DNA of 64,000 nt from Aureobasidium sp. EXF-3400 (Eukaryota > Ascomycota > Dothideomycetes > Dothideales > Saccotheciaceae), in contig SWBL01000001.1 in assembly GCA_024195585.1 (NCBI GenBank), positions 1 through 64,000 of the forward strand, given 5' to 3'. The notes beneath the pieces are model-generated. The model was given only the letters and a program-made list of their open reading frames with translations, made no database searches and was not told the origin of the DNA. This document shows, piece after piece, positions 21,489 to 31,740 of the stretch. How positions within the stretch are numbered: position 1 is the first letter of the stretch; each line of letters opens with the position of its first letter. Both the position numbers and the translations under genes were made by a program.

Positions 21489-22247
21489 TCACACCACTTG
21501 GAGACGACGCTTCTGCAGATTACAGCCCATGAACTTCAGGTCGAAACTGTTCAAATACGCCTATCATATCGTCTAGGTCTCCTGCGATGCATCCAAGTCG
21601 CACGAACGGCCTAGACCCGACTATCACCGCAAGCACTCTGTACCATACCCAAGAGCCAGAGAGAAGGTCTTCTATCTGGCTGCAAATTTGCATCCAACAA
21701 CCTGTCTTGCCTCGGGCTTCCGGATCGTCACTGTCATCACGCGCGAGCCCGTGTCCACTGTCATTCACCTTACTTGGCATCGCCTGCGTCTATAGACCAA
21801 TGCCTCGGATGGTAGAAACTCCCGTCGATTAGTCGCTTATATGTTGCTCGTCTCTAGATCCATCTACTACATGCTACGATCAAAAAGAATTCAGTTTCCA
21901 AGAGTATCCTTCTCACCTCTTGATCTTCCTTAAAACTCGAACGGATGGGCGAACAGGTAGTCGACGAACACACAAGAGGCCAAACTTCACAGATTACTTA
22001 CGCCAGCATGCACAGATTAGGACTCTATAGTGTTTTGCTAATTCCTTCCATCACACTTACCATCACATTCCTCTCTCCACACTTGCAATCCACTCAACAC
22101 TCATCCTCGCCGACATGAGGGATATAGAGCCGAGTATTCGACAAACAAGAGGTTCAAATGAGCAAGGAGAAAGTATGCATACCCTTGCACTTGCCACAGC
22201 TTTAACACCTGCCACTCTCTCACAAAGACACAGAAAGATCAGTGCAT

Positions 22248-22343
22248 CTTCACAAATGCACCACTGAAACTAAACTAGGGATATGGCCACAGAGATGTTC
22301 TAGGACAAAACTTCCCCCATGAACATTCTTGCATCTCAAAAAG
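22248..22343. repeat. Decayed palindromic element, left half clear
   Basis: The left outer motif CACAAATGCACCAC and inner motif GGCCACAGAGATG match the family. The right half is only suggested by TTGCATCTC. Confidence 0.35.
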
Positions 22344-22905
22344 TATCCTATATCTCCTGTATTTCCACCGTACTAGTATCATTATACAGAGGATCCAACC
22401 GAGCATGGAGAAAGTGCAAAGAGAAATCGTGCACATTTCCATCCTGTCACATTCTCAAAATCATTTGGCATATAACAACCTGCTCTCAGCACAAGACAGA
22501 GGCCGAACGAACTGTTGGACTTACCCCAAGATAACATCGACAAGAGACTCAAAAATGGTATACTCAGTATCGCTATATTATCTCCTAACGACTATAGCAA
22601 TCAAGTCTCTACATGCAAGATTAGACTGACCATGACACCAAGAAGAAGAAGAAAATTTGCACTGGGTTTGTGATTATCTCGTTTTCTCTTGGATTTCTTG
22701 ATAATACATCCCCGTGGTGTTACACAAATCATGTGTGGCCTGTGTTATGCCTGTCTGCCATGTGCTACGACGCGAAAAGCCCAGATTCCAGCAGAATCCT
22801 CCGTGAGAATGACACCTGCTTTGGCAGAAGATATGGTTAGACGGAAATTGCTGACTACTCTAGAATTTAGTTACTCTCTAGTAGATATAGAGAGATATCA
22901 GTAAC

Positions 22906-23026
22906 GTACTATAAAAATGCACAACTGTTTCCCATCTTGAGTGTAGGCCGCAGAGACACTCCAAAACCAGGTCTCTCCATGGCCATGCTACTATTTCAGG
23001 AAGTATTTTGCATTCCTACAGCATAC
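22906..23026. repeat. Palindromic element, copy 4
   Basis: The ends are ACTATAAAAATGCACAAC and TTTTGCATTCCTACAGC. The inner arms are GGCCGCAGAGACAC and GGTCTCTCCATGGCCATG. It lies about 80 bp before copy 5, and both are preceded by GTAA(C/A)GTACT. Confidence 0.65.
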
Positions 23027-23106
23027 TTATTAGGTTGTCACGTTCTCGGGATTGACGACTTTCAAGGCTAGTCGCTCTCTCCCAGGGACAAAGAGACAAC
23101 AGTAAA

Positions 23107-23227
23107 GTACTGTAAAAATGCACAATTGTTTCCATACCCGGGTGACGACCACGGAGGTACTCTGAGAAAAGGGTCTCTCCCTGGACATGACTCCAACTCA
23201 GACATCATCGTGCATTTCCACAGCTCG
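23107..23227. repeat. Palindromic element, copy 5
   Basis: The ends are TACTGTAAAAATGCACAATTG and ATCGTGCATTTCCACAGC. The inner arms are GACCACGGAGGTACTC and GGGTCTCTCCCTGGACATG. Confidence 0.65.
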
Positions 23228-23350
23228 AATGTTCACGTCTTCAGCACATATGAGATTCAAGCTCTTCAGATGAAGTTAATCATGAATGATGAGGGTTTTT
23301 GGATTGGTGGGGTATCTATCCTACAAAAAGCAAACAACACTACTCCTTTC

Positions 23351-25374
23351 TTACAACTCAATCAGACTTTCCTCGACCTTTGGCTGGACGGGGACGTTCT
23401 GTGGTGCTTGAGGGAAGCTCTCTTGACCATAGCCGTTGTGCGTAGAGGGCGCTTGAGGCCACTGCTGCTGCTGAGGTTGTTGTTGAGGTTGCGAGTATTG
23501 CTGATGCTGCTGAGGTGGTGCTTGTTGGTAGGGCTGTTGGTATTGGGGCGGGGGTTGTTGATGTTGTTGTTGGGCAGGCTGAGAATACGACTCTGGGCTG
23601 ACGGGTTGAGGGGCAGAAGGCTCAGAGTAGGATTGCTGGTGCTCAGGGGGAGAGACGGGATTTTGCTGTTGAGACGGGGCGTATTGTTGGGGTGGTTGCG
23701 AATAGCCTTGTTGTTGCAGGTGAGGAGTGCTGGGGGCTTGTTGCTGTGGCGGGTATTGAGAGTATTGTTGTTGGTAGGCGGAGTCAGGAGGGGCTTGCTG
23801 AGGGTAGGGCTGTTGAGCATATGGCTGATGCTGGTTAAAGGTAGGGTAGGGACTCTGGTTGTAGTTATGGGCATCCATGGATGGGGCCGAACTGTTGTAG
23901 TAGCTCTCAACTCCGCCCATAGGAGCAGAAGGGGGTGCTCCGACACCGGAAGACAGAGATGGATACATGCCGGACTGGGGTCGAGGAGCTCCATAACGAG
24001 ACTGGTTGTAGGTGCTGGACAGACGCTCTTCAAGCATACGGTCGTAATATCTCACAACAGTAGCCAGTTTGGAGTGAAGGTCAAGAAGTGTATCGTGCTT
24101 GCTCATCGTCTCTCCATAAGTCCTTGCCAGCTTTGGTCTCAGTGAACCAATGCTCTCGTAGAGCTCTTGAAGTTGGGGTTCGCGCAAGATGGCACCTGGT
24201 GGCTGGTGTTGCAGGCGATCAACCAGAGTAGCGAACAAGTTGATGTTCTCTGCTTCGACGGGCGTGAGCTCATTGTTGGTCTTGGGCGCGTAGGCACTGG
24301 GTATGCTAGAAGCTTGCTGCTGCTGCTTGAAGTTGGCCGTGTGTTTCTTCTTCTGTTCCTCCATATCTGCCAAAGATGCAGCAATTGCAGCTGCCAGTTC
24401 TGGATCATCTTCTTCATCTTTCTTCGGTGTCGGTGCTTTCTGGACTGGCTTGGGTGTGGCCATTTGCGATTGCGGTAAATATCCAGCACCAGAGTGACCC
24501 TTCGATTCTTCCAAGCTCATTTCGAGTGCTCGCTTCAGGTCGGCGTCGAACGAGTCTTCGGCGACACGAGGATCACGGGCTTGCATACGACCGGAAGTCG
24601 GAGGCTTCATGGCGCTGATGTGAGAAGGTACGGGAGTAGCGCGCGACTTTTCGGTAAGCCTGGCGTAGCATCCATCGTCGACGCGGACGGGCGTGAGGAT
24701 GCCGAGGTGAGGGAGGGGTATTGACTTGGACGAACATTGGCCGCAGAAGACGTTTCCGCAGTTTCGACAGTGGTGCTTGCGGTTGGTGAAGGTGAATCGT
24801 TCTCGGCAGCGCATACAGACATCCGAGTCGGCCCACTCGGGTGGCTTGACATGAGTGTTAGCAGAGGGTCTAGAGCGGAGAAGTCGGCAGGACATACAGC
24901 ACTGCTGTCGAACATGGTCGCAGCAACGTCGGTCTTGGGAGGAAAGCGGAAGCCTTCTCTCTGCAGGGAACGGTATGTTTCGTCAATGTAGCCAAGAGAG
25001 GAGCGGCCGGTAGCGGCAGTAGCCCAGGACTGGATCAGATCGAGGATCCTCGTCTTGACCTCATCGTTCAGCGGGGTGTTGAGGAACGAGACCAGGTTGT
25101 CCATGAACTCGCGCGAGGCAATCTCTTGAATGAAGTGCTCTCCGCCGTTCTTGACGCACGTGTCGGTCAGATTGAGGGCGGCAAGTTGGATGTTCGGGTT
25201 CTTGTTGGCGATTCTTCGTTTGAGCGAGCGCATTGCCTCCTTGGGCGGGATGGTCTTGCTTCGGATCAGGTCTGTGATTTCCAGGTTGAGGGCAATGTCC
25301 TCCAAGCTGCTTGATGTTGCACGCTCGACCTGCTCGTCCATGGCCGACGTGCCGGCACCGAACCACGACGCCAT
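23351..25374 (-). CDS. VPS27: ESCRT-0 subunit Vps27
   Basis: Exon 1 (25374-24898) encodes the VHS domain (~1-150; [18 protein letters not shown]). A 53-nt intron 24897-24845 (GTATGT, CTAAC, AAG acceptor) leads to exon 2 (24844-23351), for 656 residues. Exon 2 starts with a FYVE zinc finger ([26 protein letters not shown] core, CGQCSSK). Two ubiquitin-interacting motifs follow ([15 protein letters not shown] ~262; [17 protein letters not shown] ~305), then a GAT-like helical region and a long Gln/Pro/Tyr-rich tail. The last residues, LIEL, form a clathrin-box-like end. Known Vps27 binds PI3P and ubiquitinated cargo on endosomes and recruits ESCRT-I. It is divergent from a Doa4-like deubiquitinase. 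Confidence 0.96.
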
Positions 25375-25751
25375 GTTGCTTTGGGATCTCTCGACGATGT
25401 GCTGTGTAGCTGGGTATTATGTATCGAGAGCAGGCGAAAGCAATCCGGAAGTGGTGACAAGGTTGGCAGATGAGTTGGTTTGGAGTGTTGGAGCTTCTGG
25501 TGTTGCCTAACGGCGAGTGCTTCAGCTTGGGGAAGGAGCGACCCACCAAAAGCGTGGCGGCCGGCCAGACCGAGGACGTCACGGCCGCCGCGCCTTCTCT
25601 CTGGGGAAATGCGTGCACCGGCTTCATCATCAACCATGACCGTACAACCCGTGTCTGCCCAACCTTGAAACTTTCACTCCAACCTGCGCCTCCCTGCCGA
25701 CGTGTCCCTTCGCGATATGCTCGTCCCCGTCTCGCCCCGTCCGACTCAGTC
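25375..25751. promoter_or_regulatory. Divergent promoter between VPS27 and the Doa4-like gene
   Basis: The 377 bp between start codons serve both genes. A frame upstream of the 25752 ATG stays open back to 25470, but it lies inside this shared promoter and reads as low-conservation sequence. Confidence 0.55.
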
Positions 25752-28700
25752 ATGAGCCCGCCCTACCTCAACTCTCCCACCAACATGGCCCTACCCGACT
25801 TCAACTCGGCCTCTACCCCGAGCAAGCCATTTCCGCACATCGAGGACCTGAAAGAGAAGGCAAAGATCAGCTCTGTCGACAAGAACCAGTCTCTCAATCA
25901 CTTGCTGGCCGAAGCCGCGACCGCCGTCAAACAAGCCGAAAGTCTTGTCGAATACCGCCGTCCCGATCTTGCCTATGTCGAATATCTGAGAGCCTTTGAG
26001 ATTGCTGTCGCCATCATCCCACAACATGAACAATACCCGGTTTTGAGCAGCCGACGAGGCTCTCAGTTCAACCAGCATCAGTCCATCCTGCGCAAGATTA
26101 GCCAGCTTGCCGACCGCTTCGACAAGATCAAGGAAATTATCATCAACGACAACCGCCGAAATGCTACCCCAAAAGCCTCCGACCTGCCTGCTCGCCGCTC
26201 CTCCGTGCAGTCCCCCCATCTTCCTTCTACCAACGGTAATGCCGCTCTCGCCGATCGCTTCGCCAAACTGCGCATGCAACCCGCATCAGTAGACACTTCT
26301 CTCGCGAGCCGGCGACTCGACTCTCGCGCATCCCTCACCTCCAGCAACGGTTCCATCACTTCGCCCACCTCCTACAGTAACCGCTCCTCACTCGACTTCT
26401 CCAATACCTCCTTCGCGAACGGCTCCTCGATCCGCCCTGTCGGCCCACGCCAGATGCCCAATGGCGCCCAAGGCCACCCCTTCGCCAATCGCATGACCCT
26501 CGACACATCCGTCACCGATGCTCTACCCATGGCTCCTGCTCCTGCGTACAGTCCAGCACGCAACATGCACACACCAAGCCACATCGACCCTCCAAGAACC
26601 TCTGCCCGTAGTATGGTTGGATCGGGTGGAAGGAATAACTCGGTCGCTTCGGTCGCCTCCTCTTACGCACCAGGAAATGAAGGAGAAGAATCAGCAGGCT
26701 ACTTTCCTCGCATGTCACAAGACCGACCTCCGGCAGGCCCACCTCGAAGGAAATCTATACATCGTCCGACCGAGTTGCGAATCGGTCCTGAACGCCTCTA
26801 CGACTATCTCAAAATGCACAGCGTCTTGCTGATCGACGTTCGGAATCGACAAGACTTTGACGAGGGCCATATATATGCTCAGTCTATTATCTGTATTGAG
26901 CCGGCTGCACTCGAGCCCAACATGTCTGCGGAACAACTCGAGGACGCACTCATCCTGTCACCGGATGCCGAGCAAACCATGTTCTACAACCGCCACAAGT
27001 ACGATATCGTTGTATACTATGATCACGACATCTCATCAGAAAGCTTCATCCACCGTCCGGCATCAGAAAGAGAGAGATACTTAAAGTACTTATACGATGC
27101 CCTTTACGAGTTCAACTCAGAGAAGCCTTTACAAAGGCCGCCAATCTTATTGATGGGTGGCATCGAAGGCTGGGCAGAGCTGGTTGGTGATCAAGCGTTG
27201 AAGCGGACGAATACTGTCGCACAGCAGAAATCTGGCCGTCCGATTAGACGGGTACCAGTGGCAAGCAAAGAGTCGAGATTATATGTTCCCAAGAAGCGAC
27301 TACGAGACTACAACCCACTTGATGCCGAAGAAGAGAGAAAATGGCACGAGAGAGCTCGTGTTGAGAGCGTGGTTGTTGAACGGAAACCATCTCTCGATGA
27401 AGGGGACGAATCATGGCAGGCCGAAAAAGGTACACCATCATACCAGGCCATTGAAGAATTCAACCGTAGATTTCCAGAAGCCGGTACTCTCGAGCAACGA
27501 TATGGAGTCCAAGAACATCCCGCATCATTACTACCAGCACGACCGCAGCAAGCACCGTCATACCCCACACCTCCTCCAAAATCCGCCATGCCTTCGATCC
27601 CTTCGAGACCAGTTCCTGCTGCAGCTCGTGTCTCATATAGCGGTGTTAGTGATCACCGTGCTGTATCGGCTCAAAGCACTGGCTCTACATCCACAGACCT
27701 CGCACCATATGTGCCCCCGAAATTTCAGCCTTCCAATCTACGACTACCACGAACCGGCCTTGTCAACTTTGGCGTTACTTGTTACATGAATGCAACGATC
27801 CAGGCTCTCTCAGCGACTACCCCTCTTACTCTCTTCTTCCTCGACGATAGATTCAAGACGTTGGTGCAGCGAGACAATTGGAAAGGCAGCAAGGGTGTAT
27901 TACCCGAGCTGTACGCAAACTTGATCAGAAGCATCTGGAAAGGAGATGTTGAGGCAATTCGACCAAGCACACTACGCTCCTTCTGTGCCCGTCTCAACAG
28001 CGAATGGGGCATCGATCGTCAGCAAGACGCAAAAGAGTTCTTCGATTTCTTGGTCGATTGTCTACACGAGGATCTGAACAAGAACTGGGCAAAGACACCG
28101 TTGAAGGCTCTGACGGCAGATCAAGAAGCCACACGCGAAAAAATGCCCAAGCCGATAGTCTGTCGGACCGAATGGGGCAGATATACACATCGCGAGCAAT
28201 CTTACCTCACACAACTCTTCGGTGGTCAACACGCCTCTCGTCTACGATGTACGACCTGTCACTTCACATCTACCACTTATGAAGCATTCTACAGCATCTC
28301 GGTCGAAATCCCACGTTCTGGTACAACTAGTATTCAAGACTGTCTGAAGTCGTATTGCGCAGAAGAAAGACTATCTGGTGATGAAGTCTGGAAATGTCCT
28401 CGCTGCAACCGCGAACGCGAGGCCACAAAGGAAATCACAATAACGCGCGCGCCTCAATTCCTCGTCATCCACTTCAAGCGGTTCAGTGCCGGTAGAGGCG
28501 AATCTGCTCGCAAAGTTCGCACACCCATCGATTTTCCCCTCAAGAATCTGGACATGTCGCCGTATATGCTTCCTTCGCCAAGCGAGAAAGATGCTCATCT
28601 GATCGCAAAACAATATGGTGCTGATGCCATGAAACCCGATCCCACCATGCAACCACCATACCTGTATGACGCATATGCCGTTATGAGACACATCGGTACC

Positions 28701-28874
28701 ACATTGACGTCTGGCCATTACACATGTCTTGCCAAGGATCGACCAAGAGGTTGCTGGAGACAATTCAATGATACATGGGTTGGCGACTTTGACCCCGAGA
28801 GGTTGAGTGAGAGGGATCGTCTTCAAAATGAGATGGCGTATATAGTGTTCTACGAGCGAAAGTTGACGAATTGA
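25752..28874 (+). CDS. DOA4: Ubiquitin C-terminal hydrolase, Doa4/Ubp5 type
   Basis: From the ATG at 25752 the product is 1040 residues. The next ATG is 25785. An upstream ATG at 25470 would add 94 residues but sits in the divergent promoter. The N-terminus has a USP8-type helical domain (LNHLLAEAATAVKQAES...), then a Ser-rich linker. A rhodanese-like domain (~348-480; LLIDVRNRQDFDEGHIYAQSI, ending GGIEGWAEL) lacks the catalytic Cys, as in Doa4. The USP domain runs from ~667. It has the catalytic Cys in NFGVTCYMNATIQ (NFGVT where NLGNT is usual), a zinc-ribbon of CTTC/CPRC, and the catalytic His in TLTSGHYT (~987). Yeast Doa4 recovers ubiquitin from cargo at endosomes. Confidence 0.92.
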   Translation: MSPPYLNSPTNMALPDFNSASTPSKPFPHIEDLKEKAKISSVDKNQSLNHLLAEAATAVKQAESLVEYRRPDLAYVEYLRAFEIAVAIIPQHEQYPVLSSRRGSQFNQHQSILRKISQLADRFDKIKEIIINDNRRNATPKASDLPARRSSVQSPHLPSTNGNAALADRFAKLRMQPASVDTSLASRRLDSRASLTSSNGSITSPTSYSNRSSLDFSNTSFANGSSIRPVGPRQMPNGAQGHPFANRMTLDTSVTDALPMAPAPAYSPARNMHTPSHIDPPRTSARSMVGSGGRNNSVASVASSYAPGNEGEESAGYFPRMSQDRPPAGPPRRKSIHRPTELRIGPERLYDYLKMHSVLLIDVRNRQDFDEGHIYAQSIICIEPAALEPNMSAEQLEDALILSPDAEQTMFYNRHKYDIVVYYDHDISSESFIHRPASERERYLKYLYDALYEFNSEKPLQRPPILLMGGIEGWAELVGDQALKRTNTVAQQKSGRPIRRVPVASKESRLYVPKKRLRDYNPLDAEEERKWHERARVESVVVERKPSLDEGDESWQAEKGTPSYQAIEEFNRRFPEAGTLEQRYGVQEHPASLLPARPQQAPSYPTPPPKSAMPSIPSRPVPAAARVSYSGVSDHRAVSAQSTGSTSTDLAPYVPPKFQPSNLRLPRTGLVNFGVTCYMNATIQALSATTPLTLFFLDDRFKTLVQRDNWKGSKGVLPELYANLIRSIWKGDVEAIRPSTLRSFCARLNSEWGIDRQQDAKEFFDFLVDCLHEDLNKNWAKTPLKALTADQEATREKMPKPIVCRTEWGRYTHREQSYLTQLFGGQHASRLRCTTCHFTSTTYEAFYSISVEIPRSGTTSIQDCLKSYCAEERLSGDEVWKCPRCNREREATKEITITRAPQFLVIHFKRFSAGRGESARKVRTPIDFPLKNLDMSPYMLPSPSEKDAHLIAKQYGADAMKPDPTMQPPYLYDAYAVMRHIGTTLTSGHYTCLAKDRPRGCWRQFNDTWVGDFDPERLSERDRLQNEMAYIVFYERKLTN

Positions 28875-28957
28875 TGTCTCCTTTACTCGTATGTAATAAT
28901 ATTTATCTTTCTACCTGCCAAAAAAGAGTTTTCTTTGAATGCTAGAGTCATCATTTA

Positions 28958-29076
28958 CAGCTGTAGAAATGCACAGAGGTCTTGAGATAGGGGCAATGTC
29001 CACAGAGAGATGCTGTTTTCACCTGCTTCTGTGGATCTCTACTGATTATGGAGAGTATTGTGCATTTCTATAGCTT
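28958..29076. repeat. Palindromic element, copy 6
   Basis: This is one of the best copies. The ends AGCTGTAGAAATGCACAG and TATTGTGCATTTCTATAGCT are nearly perfect inverted repeats of about 18 nt. The inner arms are TGTCCACAGAGAGATG and CTTCTGTGGATCTC. Confidence 0.75.
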
Positions 29077-29165
29077 GAATATCACCTCGCTCTGTCTTGG
29101 GAGTGACGATGGTTCCTGGCTGTTTTCGGTCGTAGACATCCCTATACGATCGTCTAATGCACATC

Positions 29166-29284
29166 GCAGCTATAGAGATGCACGAAAGTGTTGGGAAAGG
29201 GGCAGTGTCCACGGAGAGAAGCTAATGAGACCGCTCTTCTCTAGTCACGGCTCTGATCTGGATAGTATTGTGCATTTCTGCAAC
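29166..29284. repeat. Palindromic element, copy 7
   Basis: The ends are GCAGCTATAGAGATGCAC and TATTGTGCATTTCTGCAAC. The left inner arm is AGTGTCCACGGAGAGAAG; the right inner arm is weaker. It ends 88 bp beyond the stop of the orphan gene. Confidence 0.7.
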
Positions 29285-29371
29285 CTACCTACTACTTTTG
29301 AACCTGGAGAGAGAGATGTCTTCAAGCATCTGATGACGCCGTCTCTTGGGTTGCTTGCACGCTTGCTTGCT

Positions 29372-30424
29372 TCATTTCTGGCTTCCTGGAGCAGTGTTTG
29401 GGTTGGCTGTAGCAATAGACTGATCCGTATTCTCCCACTCAACAGGACCACAGACAAGGACAGCCGGCAGGAGATTTCTGTGCTCACGCCAAGGACGTAC
29501 CGCAAATCCAGGTTGTAGACCGACATCCGCATCTGGCTCCAAGTAAGACATGTTGACCTCGCACATGGATGACGGAGTAAGGTTGGGATCCATCAAGGCA
29601 GCACACGGACGCATGCATTCCCTCAACAGCAATTCCGTCTCCTTCCAACGGCCTCTTGACTCGCGCTCGTCGTATATATCAGTGGCTCTTGCCTTTACGG
29701 ACTCATTAATACTGATTCTTGCTGGGTCCAATAGCCAGGGGAAGTTTTCCTTGTGCAGTTGCGCACATTTGGCCTTGAGCTTCTTGGCTAACACTGTTCC
29801 AGGAGCCATGAGATCGATCAGGATACAGGAATCGAGAACTAACCGCACGAGCATCATCGCGTTTCGACAGCAAGAAATACGTTTTCGGGGATACTGCTCC
29901 GCCTGCCGAATCGAAAATATGAAGAGCTGTAGAAGATCTGAGATAGATCAGTCGGTACATCAAACTAGTACGCGATTGGAAGACAATTGCTCCAGAAACT
30001 GCTTACTCTTTGAGATACCGATGGAGTCGGCTGGTTTGAAAAAGCATATTGACAGACGTTTCTCCAGTTCTTGAGTGGCCAGTTCTTGAGTGGCCAGTTC
30101 TTGAGTGGCCAGTTCTTGAGTGGCCAGTTCTTGAGCGGTCTGCTTGTCGAGCATGTAAGAGCTGAGCAGTCTACAGTCTTCCTCAAAGGTGGACCACGCC
30201 ACGCGTTGTGGTCTGTCGTACTTCATGATGTGGTGCTGCAACTTCCAATCAACGGCCACACGCCACATCAAGCAACGCTGAAGATTGCGAAAGTAATAAT
30301 CTGGAAGCGTAGGAGGGCAGTTGAAGCTCCTCAAGTCCCTTGGTAGTGAGAGCTCGTAGCAAGGTAGAAGAACCAACCCTTGCTCCCTGTCGCTAGAGAA
30401 GATGCATTTGAAAGGGTTACACAT
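29372..30424 (-). CDS. Orphan two-exon protein with ELATQ repeats
   Basis: I do not recognise this family. Exon 1 (30424-30007) and exon 2 (29937-29372) flank a 69-nt intron (GTAAGC donor, TATCTCAG acceptor). They join in frame to give 327 residues. Exon 1 has DRPQRVAWSTFEEDCRLLSSYML followed by five ELATQ/ELEKR-type pentapeptides encoded by 15-nt repeats. Exon 2 has the segments KLKAKCAQLHKENFPWLLDP and RPCAALMDPNL, which recur in the pseudogene at 51.6-52.1 kb. No signal peptide or clear membrane segment is seen. Palindromic elements lie directly downstream and tRNA-Pro lies upstream. Confidence 0.65.
30066..30140. repeat. Five 15-nt tandem repeats (minisatellite)
   Basis: The unit AGTTCTTGAGTGGCC is repeated five times; the first four copies are identical and the last has two changes. 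It encodes the pentapeptide ELATQ on the minus strand, inside exon 1 of the orphan gene. Fresh identity suggests recent length change. Confidence 0.9.
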
Positions 30425-30903
30425 CTTGCTTCCAGACAGTAGGATGAAGAGATGTAAAACTGCTCATGGTCGCTGTTTCGAGTTTTGCTTTTTGTCTTTT
30501 ACGTTGTGAGAAAGAGAAGGAGGCACTACGAGCATGGCCAGCCAAGAACAACTCCAGCATACTCCACATGTCTAAAGTTTGTCACATCGCGTCTTCTCTT
30601 TTTGGCCCGTACGCCGTGTGACAACAGACTGAGAGGTCAATCTGTATGATGACCTGAATGCGTAGGCAGGCTCACGAACAGTTCTGCGGGTGAGATCTGT
30701 TGGCAGAGATTGTATTATTACCTCTCGAAATCTCTTTGCATCTGAACAAATGTGTCATACTTTTGCAGGTAGGGACAAACGAATGTCTGCTCACCGTTCG
30801 CATCACACACACCCACCAACCATACAAAAATCATCTTCATAAGCACCACACTCCTCCCTCTTCCTCTCTATACCAAAAAGTGTTGTACCAACGGGCAAAA
30901 GAA
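30425..30903. other. Intergenic region between the orphan gene and tRNA-Pro
   Basis: This holds the presumed promoter of the orphan gene and the 3' flank of tRNA-Pro. Nothing else is recognised. Confidence 0.4.
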
Positions 30904-31016
30904 GGGTCTCGCCGGGAATCGAACCCGGGACCACTCGCAACATAGACTTAGAGTTTTCAAGGACGCTGTTGGGCGATCCTCCCTAAGCGAGTATCATACC
31001 GCTAGACCACGAGACC
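30904..31016 (-). tRNA. tRNA-Pro (anticodon AGG), intron-containing
   Basis: On the minus strand the acceptor GGTCTCG pairs with CGAGACC. The D arm is GGTCTAGCGGTATGAT, the anticodon stem CTCGC/GCGAG and the T arm CCGGG-TTCGATT-CCCGG. The anticodon AGG lies at 30984-30982. A 41-nt intron (30980-30940) follows position 37. Confidence 0.93.
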
Positions 31017-31740
31017 TGGCAACGAATGCTGATTGGTTGATAGAGTCCTGCCTTACTCTGTTGGTTTATATTCTTCCAACTCGGGTGCAGGACGACATGC
31101 TATGCCGTCGACATAGCATCAGCAGAGCGTGAGATCGGACTGGCATAGAGTATAAGAAAGTCGCAGAGACCGTCCATACTATTTTCGGATACGTATGAGC
31201 TCAGAATGCTTCATTTTCAAACATCGTGCTACAGTGTTAAGAGTCAACATCAGATTGCGCATTTCGATAGTCACATTCTTGAATCCGCCGAGTTCAAAAC
31301 ATTAATTCACTCGTACCACCCACAATTCGACCGCTAAATCCATAAAACTCGTACATAGGCTAGAGACTATCTATATGTTGATCTTGAGATGACTAGTAGA
31401 TTTATGATATACTGTGTAGAGTCGTAGTAAAGCAAACCAGAAAAAAAGTTCCAGAAATTGTTGATAGAGGTAAGACCCTGGCTCGAAGATTGTTAATCGG
31501 AGTATCTTCGGCGTTGCGATCCTGAGCTCTCTATCTCATGCATCAAACACAGACGGTAATGAAGTTATCGAAGTACACAGTTGTTTCTAGATGGGGAGTT
31601 TGTCCACGGAGAGCCCCTGGTTCCACAACTCTCGGTATATGCTTCCTAGTGCTTGAAGGTATTGTACAATCTTATGACACCTCTTTGCACATGAAAAGGT
31701 AAAAGCTCCGAATGTTGAGAACACATCTATATTACAGCGG
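31017..31740. other. Intergenic region with one palindromic element
   Basis: This AT-rich stretch lies between tRNA-Pro and the 3' end of the GH5 gene. It contains one palindromic element (31564-31677). No coding region is seen. Confidence 0.5.
31564..31677. repeat. Palindromic element, copy 8
   Basis: The inner arms TTGTCCACGGAGAGCCCC and AACTCTCGGTATATG are clear. The outer ends have decayed (GTTATCGAAGTACACAGTTG; GGTATTGTACAATCTTAT). It lies 63 bp beyond the stop of the glucanase gene. Confidence 0.55.

Larger units (their letters stand above)
21187..23350. other. 2.2-kb gene-free region with palindromic elements
   Basis: I find no coding region here. At least three good copies of the ~119-bp palindromic family (21242-21356, 22906-23026, 23107-23227) and two decayed ones lie in it. 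The remainder shows no recognised structure. Confidence 0.6.
28875..29371. other. Intergenic region with two palindromic elements
   Basis: This lies between the Doa4-like gene and the 3' end of the orphan gene. Two full palindromic elements fill about half of it (28958-29076 and 29166-29284). Confidence 0.6.

Noticed and set aside
23400..23900. Plus-strand Leu/Arg-rich frame opposite VPS27
   Set aside because: It is the antisense shadow of the CAG/CAA-rich Gln/Pro tail of VPS27.
25470..25751. N-terminal extension of the Doa4-like protein
   Set aside because: It begins 95 bp from the VPS27 start in the shared promoter and is not needed for any domain.
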